A stretch of DNA of 9,109 nucleotides, from assembly GCA_001438335.1 (NCBI GenBank), contig LIBV01000036.1, forward strand, positions 1 through 9,109, given 5' to 3'. Below are positions 1 to 5,980 of the stretch, one piece after another. The notes under the pieces were generated by a model that was not told the origin of the DNA, ran no database searches, and saw only the letters and a list, made by a program, of their open reading frames with translations. A program made the position numbers and the translations under genes. The first letter of the stretch is position 1. Each line of letters begins with the position of its first letter. The stretch comes from Pelagibacteraceae bacterium BACL5 MAG-120820-bin39 (GTDB taxonomy: Bacteria > Pseudomonadota > Alphaproteobacteria > Pelagibacterales > Pelagibacteraceae).

Positions 1-620
1 ATGAAGACTTACATCTTTTATTTTATTTTATTTCTATTTTAATAATATTTTTTTTATTTTTTAGTTTTAATAATGATTTTATTTATAATTTATTATCTCT
101 AACAAGCAGTATTTCAAATATTGGACTTTCTCTTGATTTTGATCAATCAAATTTGAATTTTGTTTATATAATTTTGGTTATTATCGGTGGATCTTTTTTT
201 TCTACAAGTTCGGGTTTAAGATTTATTAAAGTGTATTCTTTACTTAAATATTCATTAAATCAAATTCTTTCATACAGTAGACCTAAAAATATATTTATGA
301 ATAAGCTTATTTTTTCAAAAATTAATTTTGAGTTTGAAGAAATAAATAAATTTTTTTTAGCCATATTAATATTTATTCTTTCCTTATTTTTATTAACTTC
401 ACTTTTAAGTATTTCTGGTATTAATTTTGAAAATTCATTCAAACTTTCAATTTTAACATTAATGAATACTGTAAATTCATCTGCTTATGGACTAGCAGAT
501 CTTGATTTTAATAATTTTCATTATTTTACTAAAATTTTTCTTATTTTTTTTATGATAATAGGCAGAATTGAGCTTATATCTATAATGTTAATATTTAGAA
601 AATTTCTTTTTAAAAATTAA
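1..620 (+). CDS. trkH: TrkH-family potassium uptake protein, C-terminal part (5' end outside window)
   Basis: This is the last 205 codons of an inner-membrane K+ translocation subunit, which in the Trk system works with the NAD-binding protein TrkA. The frame (first full codon at base 3) is open from the window edge to TAA at 618-620. Counting from that codon, residues 35-44 (SSISNIGLSL) fit the third selectivity-filter loop, with G41 as the filter glycine. Residues 62-78 (GGSFFSTSSGLRFIKVY) match the family's GG-x-STSGGIK-x-xR segment after that loop. Residues 158-166 (NSSAYGLAD) fit the fourth filter loop with G163, and GRIELISIMLIF at 187-198 matches the typical GRLE-containing last helix. 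Several hydrophobic helices separate these motifs. STSSGLR in place of the usual STAGG/STSGGIK makes it a fairly divergent member. KtrB is related and cannot be strictly excluded, but the C-terminus is TrkH-like. The ATG at base 1 is out of frame and irrelevant. Confidence 0.8.
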   Translation, partial: EDLHLLFYFISILIIFFLFFSFNNDFIYNLLSLTSSISNIGLSLDFDQSNLNFVYIILVIIGGSFFSTSSGLRFIKVYSLLKYSLNQILSYSRPKNIFMNKLIFSKINFEFEEINKFFLAILIFILSLFLLTSLLSISGINFENSFKLSILTLMNTVNSSAYGLADLDFNNFHYFTKIFLIFFMIIGRIELISIMLIFRKFLFKN

Positions 621-655
621 TTTAATAATGTATATCTATCACAATTCAATTAATT

Positions 656-732
656 GCGCCCTTAGCTCAGCTGGATAGAGCATCGGTTTTCTAAACCGAG
701 GGTCGGAGGTTCGAATCCTCCAGGGCGCGCCA
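656..732 (+). tRNA. tRNA-Arg (anticodon UCU)
   Basis: A full cloverleaf can be drawn. The acceptor stem GCGCCCT (656-662) pairs perfectly with AGGGCGC (722-728), followed by discriminator G729 and an encoded CCA (730-732). The anticodon stem TCGGT (683-687) pairs with ACCGA (695-699) around the loop TTTCTAA, giving anticodon TCT at 690-692, which reads AGA/AGG. The T-stem GGAGG (705-709) pairs with CCTCC (717-721) around TTCGAAT. AGA is the arginine codon used most in this AT-rich window, so this should be a heavily used tRNA. It lies 35 bp after trkH. Only a weak -10-like TATATC (631-636) is seen upstream, so it may have its own promoter or be processed from trkH read-through. Confidence 0.97.
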
Positions 733-751
733 TTTATTGTTTATTTTTTCC

Positions 752-780
752 TTGAACAGTTTTTTTTAAAATGTTTTAAT
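752..780 (+). promoter_or_regulatory. Candidate sigma-70 promoter for the aap operon
   Basis: TTGAAC (752-757) is followed by a 17-bp spacer and TTTAAT (775-780), which match the -35 and -10 consensus at 4/6 and 5/6 positions. The predicted start near 787 would give a leader of about 60 nt before aapJ. In DNA this AT-rich such matches also arise by chance, so the call rests on correct spacing and position only. Confidence 0.45.
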
Positions 781-787
781 AATTATT

Positions 788-824
788 ATTCAAAAGAAAT
801 TTTGAATTATTTGTTAACAAATAA
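788..824 (+). repeat. Two adjacent inverted repeats in the aapJ leader
   Basis: Two perfect inverted repeats sit next to each other between the candidate promoter and the ribosome binding site. The first pairs ATTCAAAA (788-795) with TTTTGAAT (800-807) around GAAA (796-799), a GNRA-type tetraloop in RNA. The second is the 18-bp perfect palindrome TTATTTGTTAACAAATAA (807-824), centred on GTTAAC and sharing base 807 with the first. Either could be a DNA operator. As RNA they would form two stacked hairpins near the mRNA 5' end, possibly stabilising it. The symmetry is directly visible; the function is inferred. Confidence 0.5.
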
Positions 825-835
825 ATATAACTTAA

Positions 836-840
836 GAGGA
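836..840 (+). promoter_or_regulatory. Ribosome binding site deciding the aapJ start
   Basis: GAGGA at 836-840, within AGAGGAAG, lies 6 nt before the ATG at 847. It supports that ATG over an in-frame TTG at 802, which would place 15 non-signal residues before the hydrophobic signal peptide. Confidence 0.75.
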
Positions 841-846
841 AGAATA

Positions 847-1887
847 ATGTTTAAATACTTAAAACAATTGACTTCTTTAGTAGCAATGGTTGCTGTGTTG
901 TTCGCTTTTACAACAGAAACTATGGCTGCAAAGAAATCAAAAACACTTAAAAATACTCAAAACAAGGGTTTTGTAAGATGTGGAGTATCTCAAGGTCTTC
1001 CAGGATTTTCTAATGCTGATGCAGCGGGAAATTGGACTGGTGTTGACGTTGATGTATGTAGAGCAGTTGCTGCTGCAGTACTAGGTGATGCGAACAAAGT
1101 TAAGTTCACTCCACTAAGTGCTAAAGAAAGATTTACCGCTCTAACTTCTGGTGAGATTGATATCTTATCAAGAAACACAACTTGGACTTTATCTAGAGAT
1201 GCTGACATTGGACTTACATTTGTAGGAGTTAACTTCTACGATGGTCAAGGTTTCATGGTCAGAAAAAGCTCAGGGATAACTTCAACAAGCCAATTCAAAA
1301 ATGGTATTTCAGCTTGTACAAACATTGGTACAACAACTGAATTAAACATGAGAGACTTCTTTAATTCAAAAGGAATTTCTTATGAGCCAGTTGCTTTTGA
1401 AAAAGCTGATGAAGTCGTTGCAGCTTATGACTCTGGAAGATGTGATACTTACACAACTGATAAATCAGGTTTAGCAGCTCAAAGAACAAAAATGGCCAAT
1501 CCAGATGAACACATTGTGTTACCTGAAACAATTTCTAAAGAACCTTTAGGACCTGTTGTAAGACAAGGTGACTCAGTTTGGGAAGACATTGTAAGATGGT
1601 CTCTAAACACTATGATCGAAGCAGAAGAATATGGTATTAATTCTGCTAACGCTGACATGATGAAAACTTCAGAAAATCCACAAATTAAAAGATTAGTTGG
1701 ATCTGAAGGTGAATTAGGTACAGCATTGGGACTAGACAATGACTGGAGTTTAAGAATTATCAAGCAAGTTGGTAACTATGGTGAAAGTTATAAGAGAAAT
1801 ATAGCTGACACTGGAATTTTACCAGACAGAGGTCCAAACAATATTTGGACTCAAGGTGGTTTATTATATACGCCACCAGCAAGATAA
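847..1887 (+). CDS. aapJ: General L-amino-acid ABC transporter, periplasmic binding protein (AapJ/BztA/YhdW type)
   Basis: This 346-residue periplasmic protein captures amino acids (in characterised homologues glutamate, glutamine, aspartate, asparagine and others) and delivers them to AapQ/AapM. A Sec signal peptide is clear: basic MFKYLK, a hydrophobic stretch to about residue 20, and likely cleavage after TMA (about residue 27). The mature part begins with the family's CGVSQGLPGFS region (45-55), followed by GNWTGVDVDVCRAVAAAV (61-78), LTSGEIDILSRNTTWT (99-114) and YDGQGFMVRK (131-140). Four cysteines (C45, C71, C157, C199) are placed to form two disulfides. The ATG at 847 was chosen for its GAGGA site and for the signal peptide. 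Codon use differs from the permease genes: 6 of 14 Phe codons are TTC, against 4 of 42 in aapM, consistent with high expression. Family assignment is firm; substrate range is not determinable from sequence. Confidence 0.93.
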   Translation: MFKYLKQLTSLVAMVAVLFAFTTETMAAKKSKTLKNTQNKGFVRCGVSQGLPGFSNADAAGNWTGVDVDVCRAVAAAVLGDANKVKFTPLSAKERFTALTSGEIDILSRNTTWTLSRDADIGLTFVGVNFYDGQGFMVRKSSGITSTSQFKNGISACTNIGTTTELNMRDFFNSKGISYEPVAFEKADEVVAAYDSGRCDTYTTDKSGLAAQRTKMANPDEHIVLPETISKEPLGPVVRQGDSVWEDIVRWSLNTMIEAEEYGINSANADMMKTSENPQIKRLVGSEGELGTALGLDNDWSLRIIKQVGNYGESYKRNIADTGILPDRGPNNIWTQGGLLYTPPAR

Positions 1888-1906
1888 TTTTATCTTTAAA
1901 TTAATT

Positions 1907-1941
1907 AAAAAGGGCTAGTTTTTATATCTAGCCCTTTTTTT
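1907..1941 (+). terminator. Intrinsic (Rho-independent) terminator between aapJ and aapQ
   Basis: AGGGCTAG (1911-1918) pairs perfectly with CTAGCCCT (1928-1935) around a 9-nt loop. The stem can be extended by A-T pairs and is followed by an unbroken T run (1935-1941). It begins 23 nt after the aapJ stop and ends 23 nt before the aapQ start. Placed inside the operon, it should release most transcripts after aapJ and let a fraction read through into aapQMP. It is the only GC-containing stem with a T tract that I see in the window. Confidence 0.88.
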
Positions 1942-1964
1942 ATTTTTGAATAGTATTTTTATCT

Positions 1965-3110
1965 ATGAAATTTAAAAAAATCTTACCTCAACTTATAACA
2001 CTATTAGTGATTATTTTGATATTTGGTTTTTTTACAATGAATGCCCAAGTTAATATGGACAACAGGGGTATTGAATTTGGTTTTGGATTTTTATCTCAAG
2101 AAGCTTCTTTTGATATTCAATTTTCATTAATAGATTATGACGGTTCACATTCGTATGCTAGAGCTTATTTAGTTGGACTTTTAAATACACTTTTAGTTGC
2201 CTTTATAGGAATAATATTTGCAACAATTCTTGGAGTAATAATTGGTATTGCAAGACTATCACCAAATTATTTAATTAATCAAACTGCAAGTATTTACATT
2301 GAATTTTTTAGAAATATTCCTTTATTATTACAAATATTCTTTTGGTACTTTGCTGCTCTAAGAGCATTACCAATGCCAGAAAATGCTTCTTTGTTACTTG
2401 GCTCATCTTATATGACTATTAAAGGCCTTTATACACCTGCTCCAGTATGGACAAATTTTGATATTTTTTTAGGAGCAATTATAATTGCTTTAATTTTAAT
2501 ATTCTTTTTTGCTAGATTTGCTAAAAAAAAACAAGAACAAGAAGGAATACAGTATCCAGTATTTTTTATATCTTTAGTAATTTTTATAATTATTCCTTTA
2601 ATTACATTTTTAATTGGAGGAGTTGATTTATCTTTTAGTTTTCCAAAATTAAGACAATTAGCACAAAGTTCATACACTTTTGATGGAGGAATGGGAATAC
2701 CTCCAGAGTTAACTGCTTTAACATTAGCATTAACTTTATATACAGCAACATTTATAGCAGAAAATGTTAGAGCTGGAATACAAGGTATAGGTAAAGGTCA
2801 AAAAGAAGCCGCTGCATCAATAGGATTAACTACAGGACAAGTATTAAAATTAGTAGTTATGCCTCAAGCACTTAGAATTATTATTCCACCTACAACAAAT
2901 CAATATTTAAATTTAACTAAAAATTCATCTTTAGCTGCTGCTATAGCTTATCCTGATTTAGTGTTAGTTTTTGCTGGTACAGCTATGATGCAAACAGGTA
3001 AAGCCATTGAAATAGTCGCAATCACAATGGCTACATATCTATCAATCAGTTTATTGATTTCTTTATTTATGAATTGGTACAATAAATCGATTGCAATTAA
3101 AGAAAAGTAA
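1965..3110 (+). CDS. aapQ: General L-amino-acid ABC transporter, permease AapQ/BztB
   Basis: This 381-residue inner-membrane permease forms the translocation pore with AapM. A first transmembrane helix spans about residues 8-24. RGIEFGFGFL at 34-43 is the conserved periplasmic segment of AapQ-type proteins. NTLLVAFIGIIFATILGVIIGIARLS (from 74) begins the conserved transport domain. YIEFFRNIPLLLQIFFWYF (111-129) is the family helix, and the cytoplasmic EAA loop that docks on the ATPase spans about 281-304 (EAAASIGL...MPQALR). The long middle region with extra helices (about 165-218) between the two conserved halves is typical of this subfamily. It starts 77 bp after aapJ, beyond the terminator, and no Shine-Dalgarno-like sequence precedes the ATG. 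The next gene begins 2 nt after its TAA, implying co-translation. Confidence 0.92.
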   Translation: MKFKKILPQLITLLVIILIFGFFTMNAQVNMDNRGIEFGFGFLSQEASFDIQFSLIDYDGSHSYARAYLVGLLNTLLVAFIGIIFATILGVIIGIARLSPNYLINQTASIYIEFFRNIPLLLQIFFWYFAALRALPMPENASLLLGSSYMTIKGLYTPAPVWTNFDIFLGAIIIALILIFFFARFAKKKQEQEGIQYPVFFISLVIFIIIPLITFLIGGVDLSFSFPKLRQLAQSSYTFDGGMGIPPELTALTLALTLYTATFIAENVRAGIQGIGKGQKEAAASIGLTTGQVLKLVVMPQALRIIIPPTTNQYLNLTKNSSLAAAIAYPDLVLVFAGTAMMQTGKAIEIVAITMATYLSISLLISLFMNWYNKSIAIKEK

Positions 3111-3112
3111 TT

Positions 3113-4384
3113 ATGAATAAAATAGATTTATTTAAACCTACCAATCAAAATTTGATATTATTTTTAATTATTGGTATTTCACTTTTTTCCTTAGGAATAA
3201 TTGATTTTATTTTAAGTAGTCAATTTCAAGTAAATCTAACTGGCTTCTTACCAAAATTTTTAAGTTTTTTTACCCCATTATTATTTGGAACTTTGGGTTT
3301 ACATTTTATTAGAATTGAAAACTCTGGGATAAAAATTTTAGATAGATTAAATAAAAATATTAATACAAATAATTTTAATGCTGCTTTGAGTATAAGTATA
3401 ATTATATTACTTATTTTCTGTGTACCACCTTTATTAAATTGGTTTATTCTTGATGCTAACTTTTCTGGAGATACGAAAGAGGCTTGCACTGGTAGTGGCG
3501 CTTGTTGGGTTTATATTAAAGTTTGGTTTAATAGATTTATGTATGGAATGTATCCTAACCCAGAACAATGGAGAATTAATTTAACATTTATTATAGTTTT
3601 ACTGTTGTTAGTGGCAGGGTTATTTTTTCCAATTAAACTTAAAAAATATTTAACTTTTTATTATATAATTTTACTTCCGATAATTTCTTTTCTATTAATT
3701 TTTTATTTGATTTCTGGTGGTTCATTTGGTTTAGAATGGGTTGAAACTGGAGCTTGGGGAGGTCTATCTCTTACTTTTATAGTATCTTATTTTTGTTTAA
3801 TTTTTTGTTTTCCAATTGGAATGTTATTTGCGTTAGGCAGAAGATCTGAATTACCTGTGTTAAAATGGACTTCAATAATATTTATTGAATTTTGGAGAGG
3901 GGTGCCATTAATTACGGTGCTTTTCATGTCTGCTGTTATGTTTCCAATGTTTTTACCTGATGGTACATATGTAGATAAACTTATTAGAGTAATTATCGCA
4001 ATTACATTATTTGAAGCTGCTTATACGGCCGAAGTTATAAGAGGTGGTTTACAAGCTTTACCTAGGGGACAATACGATGCTGCAAAATCTTTAGGTATGG
4101 GTTACTGGAAAATGCATATTTTTGTAATTTTGCCTCAAGCTTTAAAATTAGTAATCCCAGGCATTGCCAATACTTTTTTAGCTTTAGTTAAAGATACCCC
4201 ATTGATTTTTGTTGTGGGATTGTTAGAACTTGCTGGAATGTTAGGACTTGCAAAAACCAATCCACAATGGTTAGGTTTTTCAATGGAAGGATATGTTTTT
4301 GCTGGTATTATATTCTGGATAATTTGTTACAGTATGAGTAAATATAGTCAAAAATTAGAATTAAAATTTAAAACAGATAGATAA
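3113..4384 (+). CDS. aapM: General L-amino-acid ABC transporter, permease AapM/BztC, with extended N-terminus
   Basis: This 423-residue inner-membrane partner of AapQ has the AapM hallmark [20 protein letters not shown] (129-148). The transport domain runs from about 212 ([14 protein letters not shown]), with [15 protein letters not shown] at 258-272 and an EAA loop at 321-344 (YDAAKSLGM...LPQALK). Before the helix that normally opens the protein (about 92-112, ending IPPLLxW-like CVPPLLNW) lie some 90 extra residues containing two further hydrophobic helices, about 13-35 and 45-65. From memory family members are nearer 380-400 residues and lack these, so this looks like a lineage-specific extension. 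The ATG at 3113 is the first in frame after aapQ. The stop TAA shares its last A with the aapP ATG (TAATG), a typical translational-coupling arrangement. Confidence 0.9.
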   Translation: MNKIDLFKPTNQNLILFLIIGISLFSLGIIDFILSSQFQVNLTGFLPKFLSFFTPLLFGTLGLHFIRIENSGIKILDRLNKNINTNNFNAALSISIIILLIFCVPPLLNWFILDANFSGDTKEACTGSGACWVYIKVWFNRFMYGMYPNPEQWRINLTFIIVLLLLVAGLFFPIKLKKYLTFYYIILLPIISFLLIFYLISGGSFGLEWVETGAWGGLSLTFIVSYFCLIFCFPIGMLFALGRRSELPVLKWTSIIFIEFWRGVPLITVLFMSAVMFPMFLPDGTYVDKLIRVIIAITLFEAAYTAEVIRGGLQALPRGQYDAAKSLGMGYWKMHIFVILPQALKLVIPGIANTFLALVKDTPLIFVVGLLELAGMLGLAKTNPQWLGFSMEGYVFAGIIFWIICYSMSKYSQKLELKFKTDR

Positions 4385-5118
4385 TGTCAGAAGCAATAAT
4401 TAAAATTAACAATGTAAATAAATGGTTTGGTGATTTTCAGGTTTTAAAAAATATTGATCTTGAAGTTCAACCAAAAGAAAAAATTGTTGTTTGTGGTCCT
4501 TCTGGCTCAGGCAAATCAACACTTATTAGATGTATCAATAGATTAGAAGAGCATCAAGAAGGTAATATTATTGTTGATGGAACTGAAATTTCTGAAGATA
4601 CAAAAAACATTGAACATGTCAGAGCTGAAGTTGGAATGGTTTTTCAACAATTCAACTTATTTCCTCATTTATCAATTTTAGATAATTGTTCTTTAGCGCC
4701 TATCTGGGTTAAAAAAATGCCAAAAAAAGATGCTGAGGCTATAGCGTTACAACATTTAGAGAGAGTTCAAATTGTAGACCAAGCACATAAATTTCCAGGA
4801 CAATTATCTGGGGGACAGCAACAAAGAGCTGCTATTGCTAGAGCCCTATGTATGGAACCTAAAATTATGCTATTTGATGAACCAACTTCAGCTTTAGATC
4901 CAGAAATGATTAAAGAAGTTTTGGATGTTATGGTTAATTTAGCAAAGCAGGGCATGACAATGATCGTGGTAACCCATGAGATGGGTTTTGCTAAAGAAGT
5001 AGCTGACAAAATGATTTTTATGGATGAAGGTATGATAGTTGAGAAGGCTGACACTAAAGAATTTTTTGCAAACCCTAAAAGTGATAGAACAAAGCTATTT
5101 TTAAGCCAAATTTTATAA
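4384..5118 (+). CDS. aapP: General L-amino-acid ABC transporter, ATP-binding protein AapP/BztD
   Basis: This 244-residue cytoplasmic ATPase dimerises under the AapQ/AapM pore and powers import. All motifs are intact: Walker [10 protein letters not shown] (38-46), Q-loop FQQFN (87-91), ABC signature LSGGQ (141-145), Walker B IMLFDEP (161-167, catalytic E166), D-loop SALD (169-172) and switch histidine H198. The length is normal for polar amino-acid transporter ATPases (GlnQ/HisP-like). Its position as last gene after two AapQ/AapM permeases, rather than the motifs alone, identifies it as AapP. Translation probably begins by coupling, because the ATG overlaps the aapM stop by one base. No strong terminator follows; there is only an AT-only imperfect stem and a T8 run at 5136-5158. 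Confidence 0.93.
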   Translation: MSEAIIKINNVNKWFGDFQVLKNIDLEVQPKEKIVVCGPSGSGKSTLIRCINRLEEHQEGNIIVDGTEISEDTKNIEHVRAEVGMVFQQFNLFPHLSILDNCSLAPIWVKKMPKKDAEAIALQHLERVQIVDQAHKFPGQLSGGQQQRAAIARALCMEPKIMLFDEPTSALDPEMIKEVLDVMVNLAKQGMTMIVVTHEMGFAKEVADKMIFMDEGMIVEKADTKEFFANPKSDRTKLFLSQIL

Positions 5119-5281
5119 TATTTTAAGCATATTTGTTAATTAATTATTAATTTTTTTTAAATCAATTACTTGACAGCTTTTTTCATTTGATGTCTTTTTT
5201 TAAAATAAATAAATTTTTTTATTGATCTAAAAGAAATAAATTAGTTCAATACAATTTTTAAATTAATTAAGAGGGGTCTTA
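5119..5281 (+). other. Intergenic region with candidate leader of the XRE regulator
   Basis: This 163-bp, nearly all-A/T spacer holds a weak stem TTAAT/ATTAA (5136-5140/5146-5150) followed by T8 (5151-5158), which might end aap transcripts poorly. It also has a consensus -35 box TTGACA (5170-5175) without a convincing -10 at 16-18 bp. Other partial pairs (TTGATG 5187-5192 with TAAATT 5210-5215 at 17 bp; TTGATC 5222-5227 with TTCAAT 5245-5250 at 17 bp) cannot be ranked by eye. A clear ribosome binding site GAGGGG (5271-5276) lies 5 nt before the next ATG. Confidence 0.4.
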
Positions 5282-5653
5282 ATGGAAGATAATTTCAACA
5301 AGCATTTGGGTAACAAACTTAAACTAAGAAGATTAGCACTAGGTTTAACTCAAACAAAAGTTGCTAAAGCAATAAACGTCACATTCCAACAAATTCAAAA
5401 ATATGAAAAAGGTACAAATGGTGTAAGTTCAATAAGATTGTTACAACTTTCAAATTATTTAAAAGTACCAATCAATTATTTTTTTGAAGATTTTTCTGAA
5501 TACCTGATCAATCTAGAAAAATCCCAAGAAGGACATATGAATGTTAATTATAACTTTTTAGCAAAATTATATTCAGAACTTAATTCTGATCAAAAACTAA
5601 AATTTAATAAAAATATTCAAATTTCAGTAGCTGGAATTTCAAAAGTAGGATAA
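5282..5653 (+). CDS. XRE-family helix-turn-helix transcriptional regulator (PraR-like)
   Basis: This is a 123-residue probable DNA-binding regulator. Residues 9-70 form a Cro/C1-type HTH domain: LGNKLKLRRLALGLTQ (9-24), the second helix TQTKVAKAI (23-31), and the recognition helix with the TFQQIQKYEKG signature (34-44). RLLQLSNYLKVPINYFFED follows at 52-70. TFQQIQKYEKG-N with the FFED ending is characteristic of a widespread alphaproteobacterial group that includes rhizobial PraR. Residues 71-123 form a charged tail without a recognisable domain. The start is supported by GAGGGG 5 nt upstream. It lies 163 bp after aapP on the same strand and converges on tRNA-Asn with 3 bp between, so its transcript probably enters the tRNA region. 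Its targets are unknown. Regulation of the neighbouring aap operon is possible but only suggested by proximity. Confidence 0.85.
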   Translation: MEDNFNKHLGNKLKLRRLALGLTQTKVAKAINVTFQQIQKYEKGTNGVSSIRLLQLSNYLKVPINYFFEDFSEYLINLEKSQEGHMNVNYNFLAKLYSELNSDQKLKFNKNIQISVAGISKVG

Positions 5654-5656
5654 TTT

Positions 5657-5732
5657 TGGCTCCCCGGGCAGGACTCGAACCTGCGACCAATTGATTAACA
5701 GTCAACTGCTCTACCAACTGAGCTACCGAGGA
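5657..5732 (-). tRNA. tRNA-Asn (anticodon GUU)
   Basis: Read on the minus strand, the acceptor stem TCCTCGG (5732-5726) pairs with CCGGGGA (5667-5661) with one G-T pair, then discriminator G and an encoded CCA (5659-5657). The anticodon loop CTGTTAA (5701-5695) carries GTT at 5699-5697. The T-arm GCAGG-TTCGAAC-CTGC is normal. It lies 51 nt downstream of tRNA-Cys on the same strand, so the two are probably co-transcribed. Its 3' end is 3 bp from the stop of the convergent XRE gene, leaving no spacer for a terminator. Confidence 0.97.
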
Positions 5733-5783
5733 ATGTAAAAAACTCAACTTACTTTTTTTTTTCATTAAAACAAGATTTTTTTT

Positions 5784-5857
5784 TGGAGGCAACGCCCGGA
5801 ATCGAACCGGGATACAAGGATTTGCAATCCTCTGCGTAACCATTCCGCCACGTTGCC
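5784..5857 (-). tRNA. tRNA-Cys (anticodon GCA)
   Basis: Read on the minus strand, the acceptor stem GGCAACG (5857-5851) pairs perfectly with CGTTGCC (5794-5788), then discriminator U (A on the plus strand at 5787) and an encoded CCA (5786-5784). U73 is a known identity element for cysteinyl-tRNA synthetase and supports the call. The anticodon loop TTGCAAA carries GCA (5825-5823). The T-arm CCCGG-TTCGATT-CCGGG is canonical. It is first in a probable Cys-Asn tRNA unit; the spacer to tRNA-Asn (5733-5783) is A/T-rich with homopolymer runs and nothing recognisable. Confidence 0.97.
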
Positions 5858-5890
5858 ATTATGAGTGATAAATAGTTACAAAAACCTTTT

Positions 5891-5920
5891 TATATAAAAT
5901 ATTTAACATTAGTCTATCAA
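5891..5920 (-). promoter_or_regulatory. Candidate promoter for the tRNA-Cys/tRNA-Asn unit
   Basis: On the minus strand, TTGATA (5920-5915) is followed after 18 bp by TATATA (5896-5891), or after 17 bp by the overlapping TTATAT. The start would fall near 5884, about 27 nt before tRNA-Cys. Each box matches consensus only in part and the region is nearly all A/T, so this is a positional guess. Confidence 0.4.
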
Positions 5921-5940
5921 ATAACGATCTAATTTGATTA

Positions 5941-5968
5941 TTGTTAATTTAGATTATTAAATTATAAA
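5941..5968 (+). promoter_or_regulatory. Candidate promoter for valS-ilvD
   Basis: TTGTTA (5941-5946), a 16-bp spacer, and TATAAA (5963-5968) resemble -35 and -10 boxes. Transcription would start near 5974-5975, leaving a leader of only about 6 nt before the valS ATG. This agrees with the absence of any Shine-Dalgarno-like sequence before that ATG. A chance match is quite possible in this composition. Confidence 0.35.
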
Positions 5969-5980
5969 CTTTTAATACTC

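Noticed and set aside
656..732. tRNA-Arg as an integration (att) site
   Set aside because: No duplicated tRNA 3' end, integrase or foreign gene is seen nearby; the neighbours are housekeeping genes of similar composition.
802..846. In-frame TTG at 802 as an upstream start for aapJ
   Set aside because: It would add 15 residues before a well-formed signal peptide, lies inside an inverted repeat, and has no ribosome binding site, whereas the ATG at 847 has GAGGA 6 nt upstream.
5136..5158. Terminator after aapP
   Set aside because: The stem is only five A-T pairs followed by T8; such patterns are common by chance in this composition, so I mention it only within the intergenic entry.
5170..5206. 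Consensus TTGACA at 5170-5175 as the -35 box of the XRE gene
   Set aside because: The hexamers at 16-18 bp spacing are T-rich (for example TCTTTT) and the nearest -10-like TAAAAT is 25 bp away. GACA/TGTC (5172-5175/5191-5194) is too short a repeat with too long a loop to call an operator.
5604..5843. Minus-strand open frame across the XRE 3' end and both tRNA genes
   Set aside because: It covers two certain tRNA genes and has no family resemblance; it is open only by chance. The other minus-strand frames opposite aapJ, aapQ, aapM, aapP and valS are shadows of those genes for the same reason.
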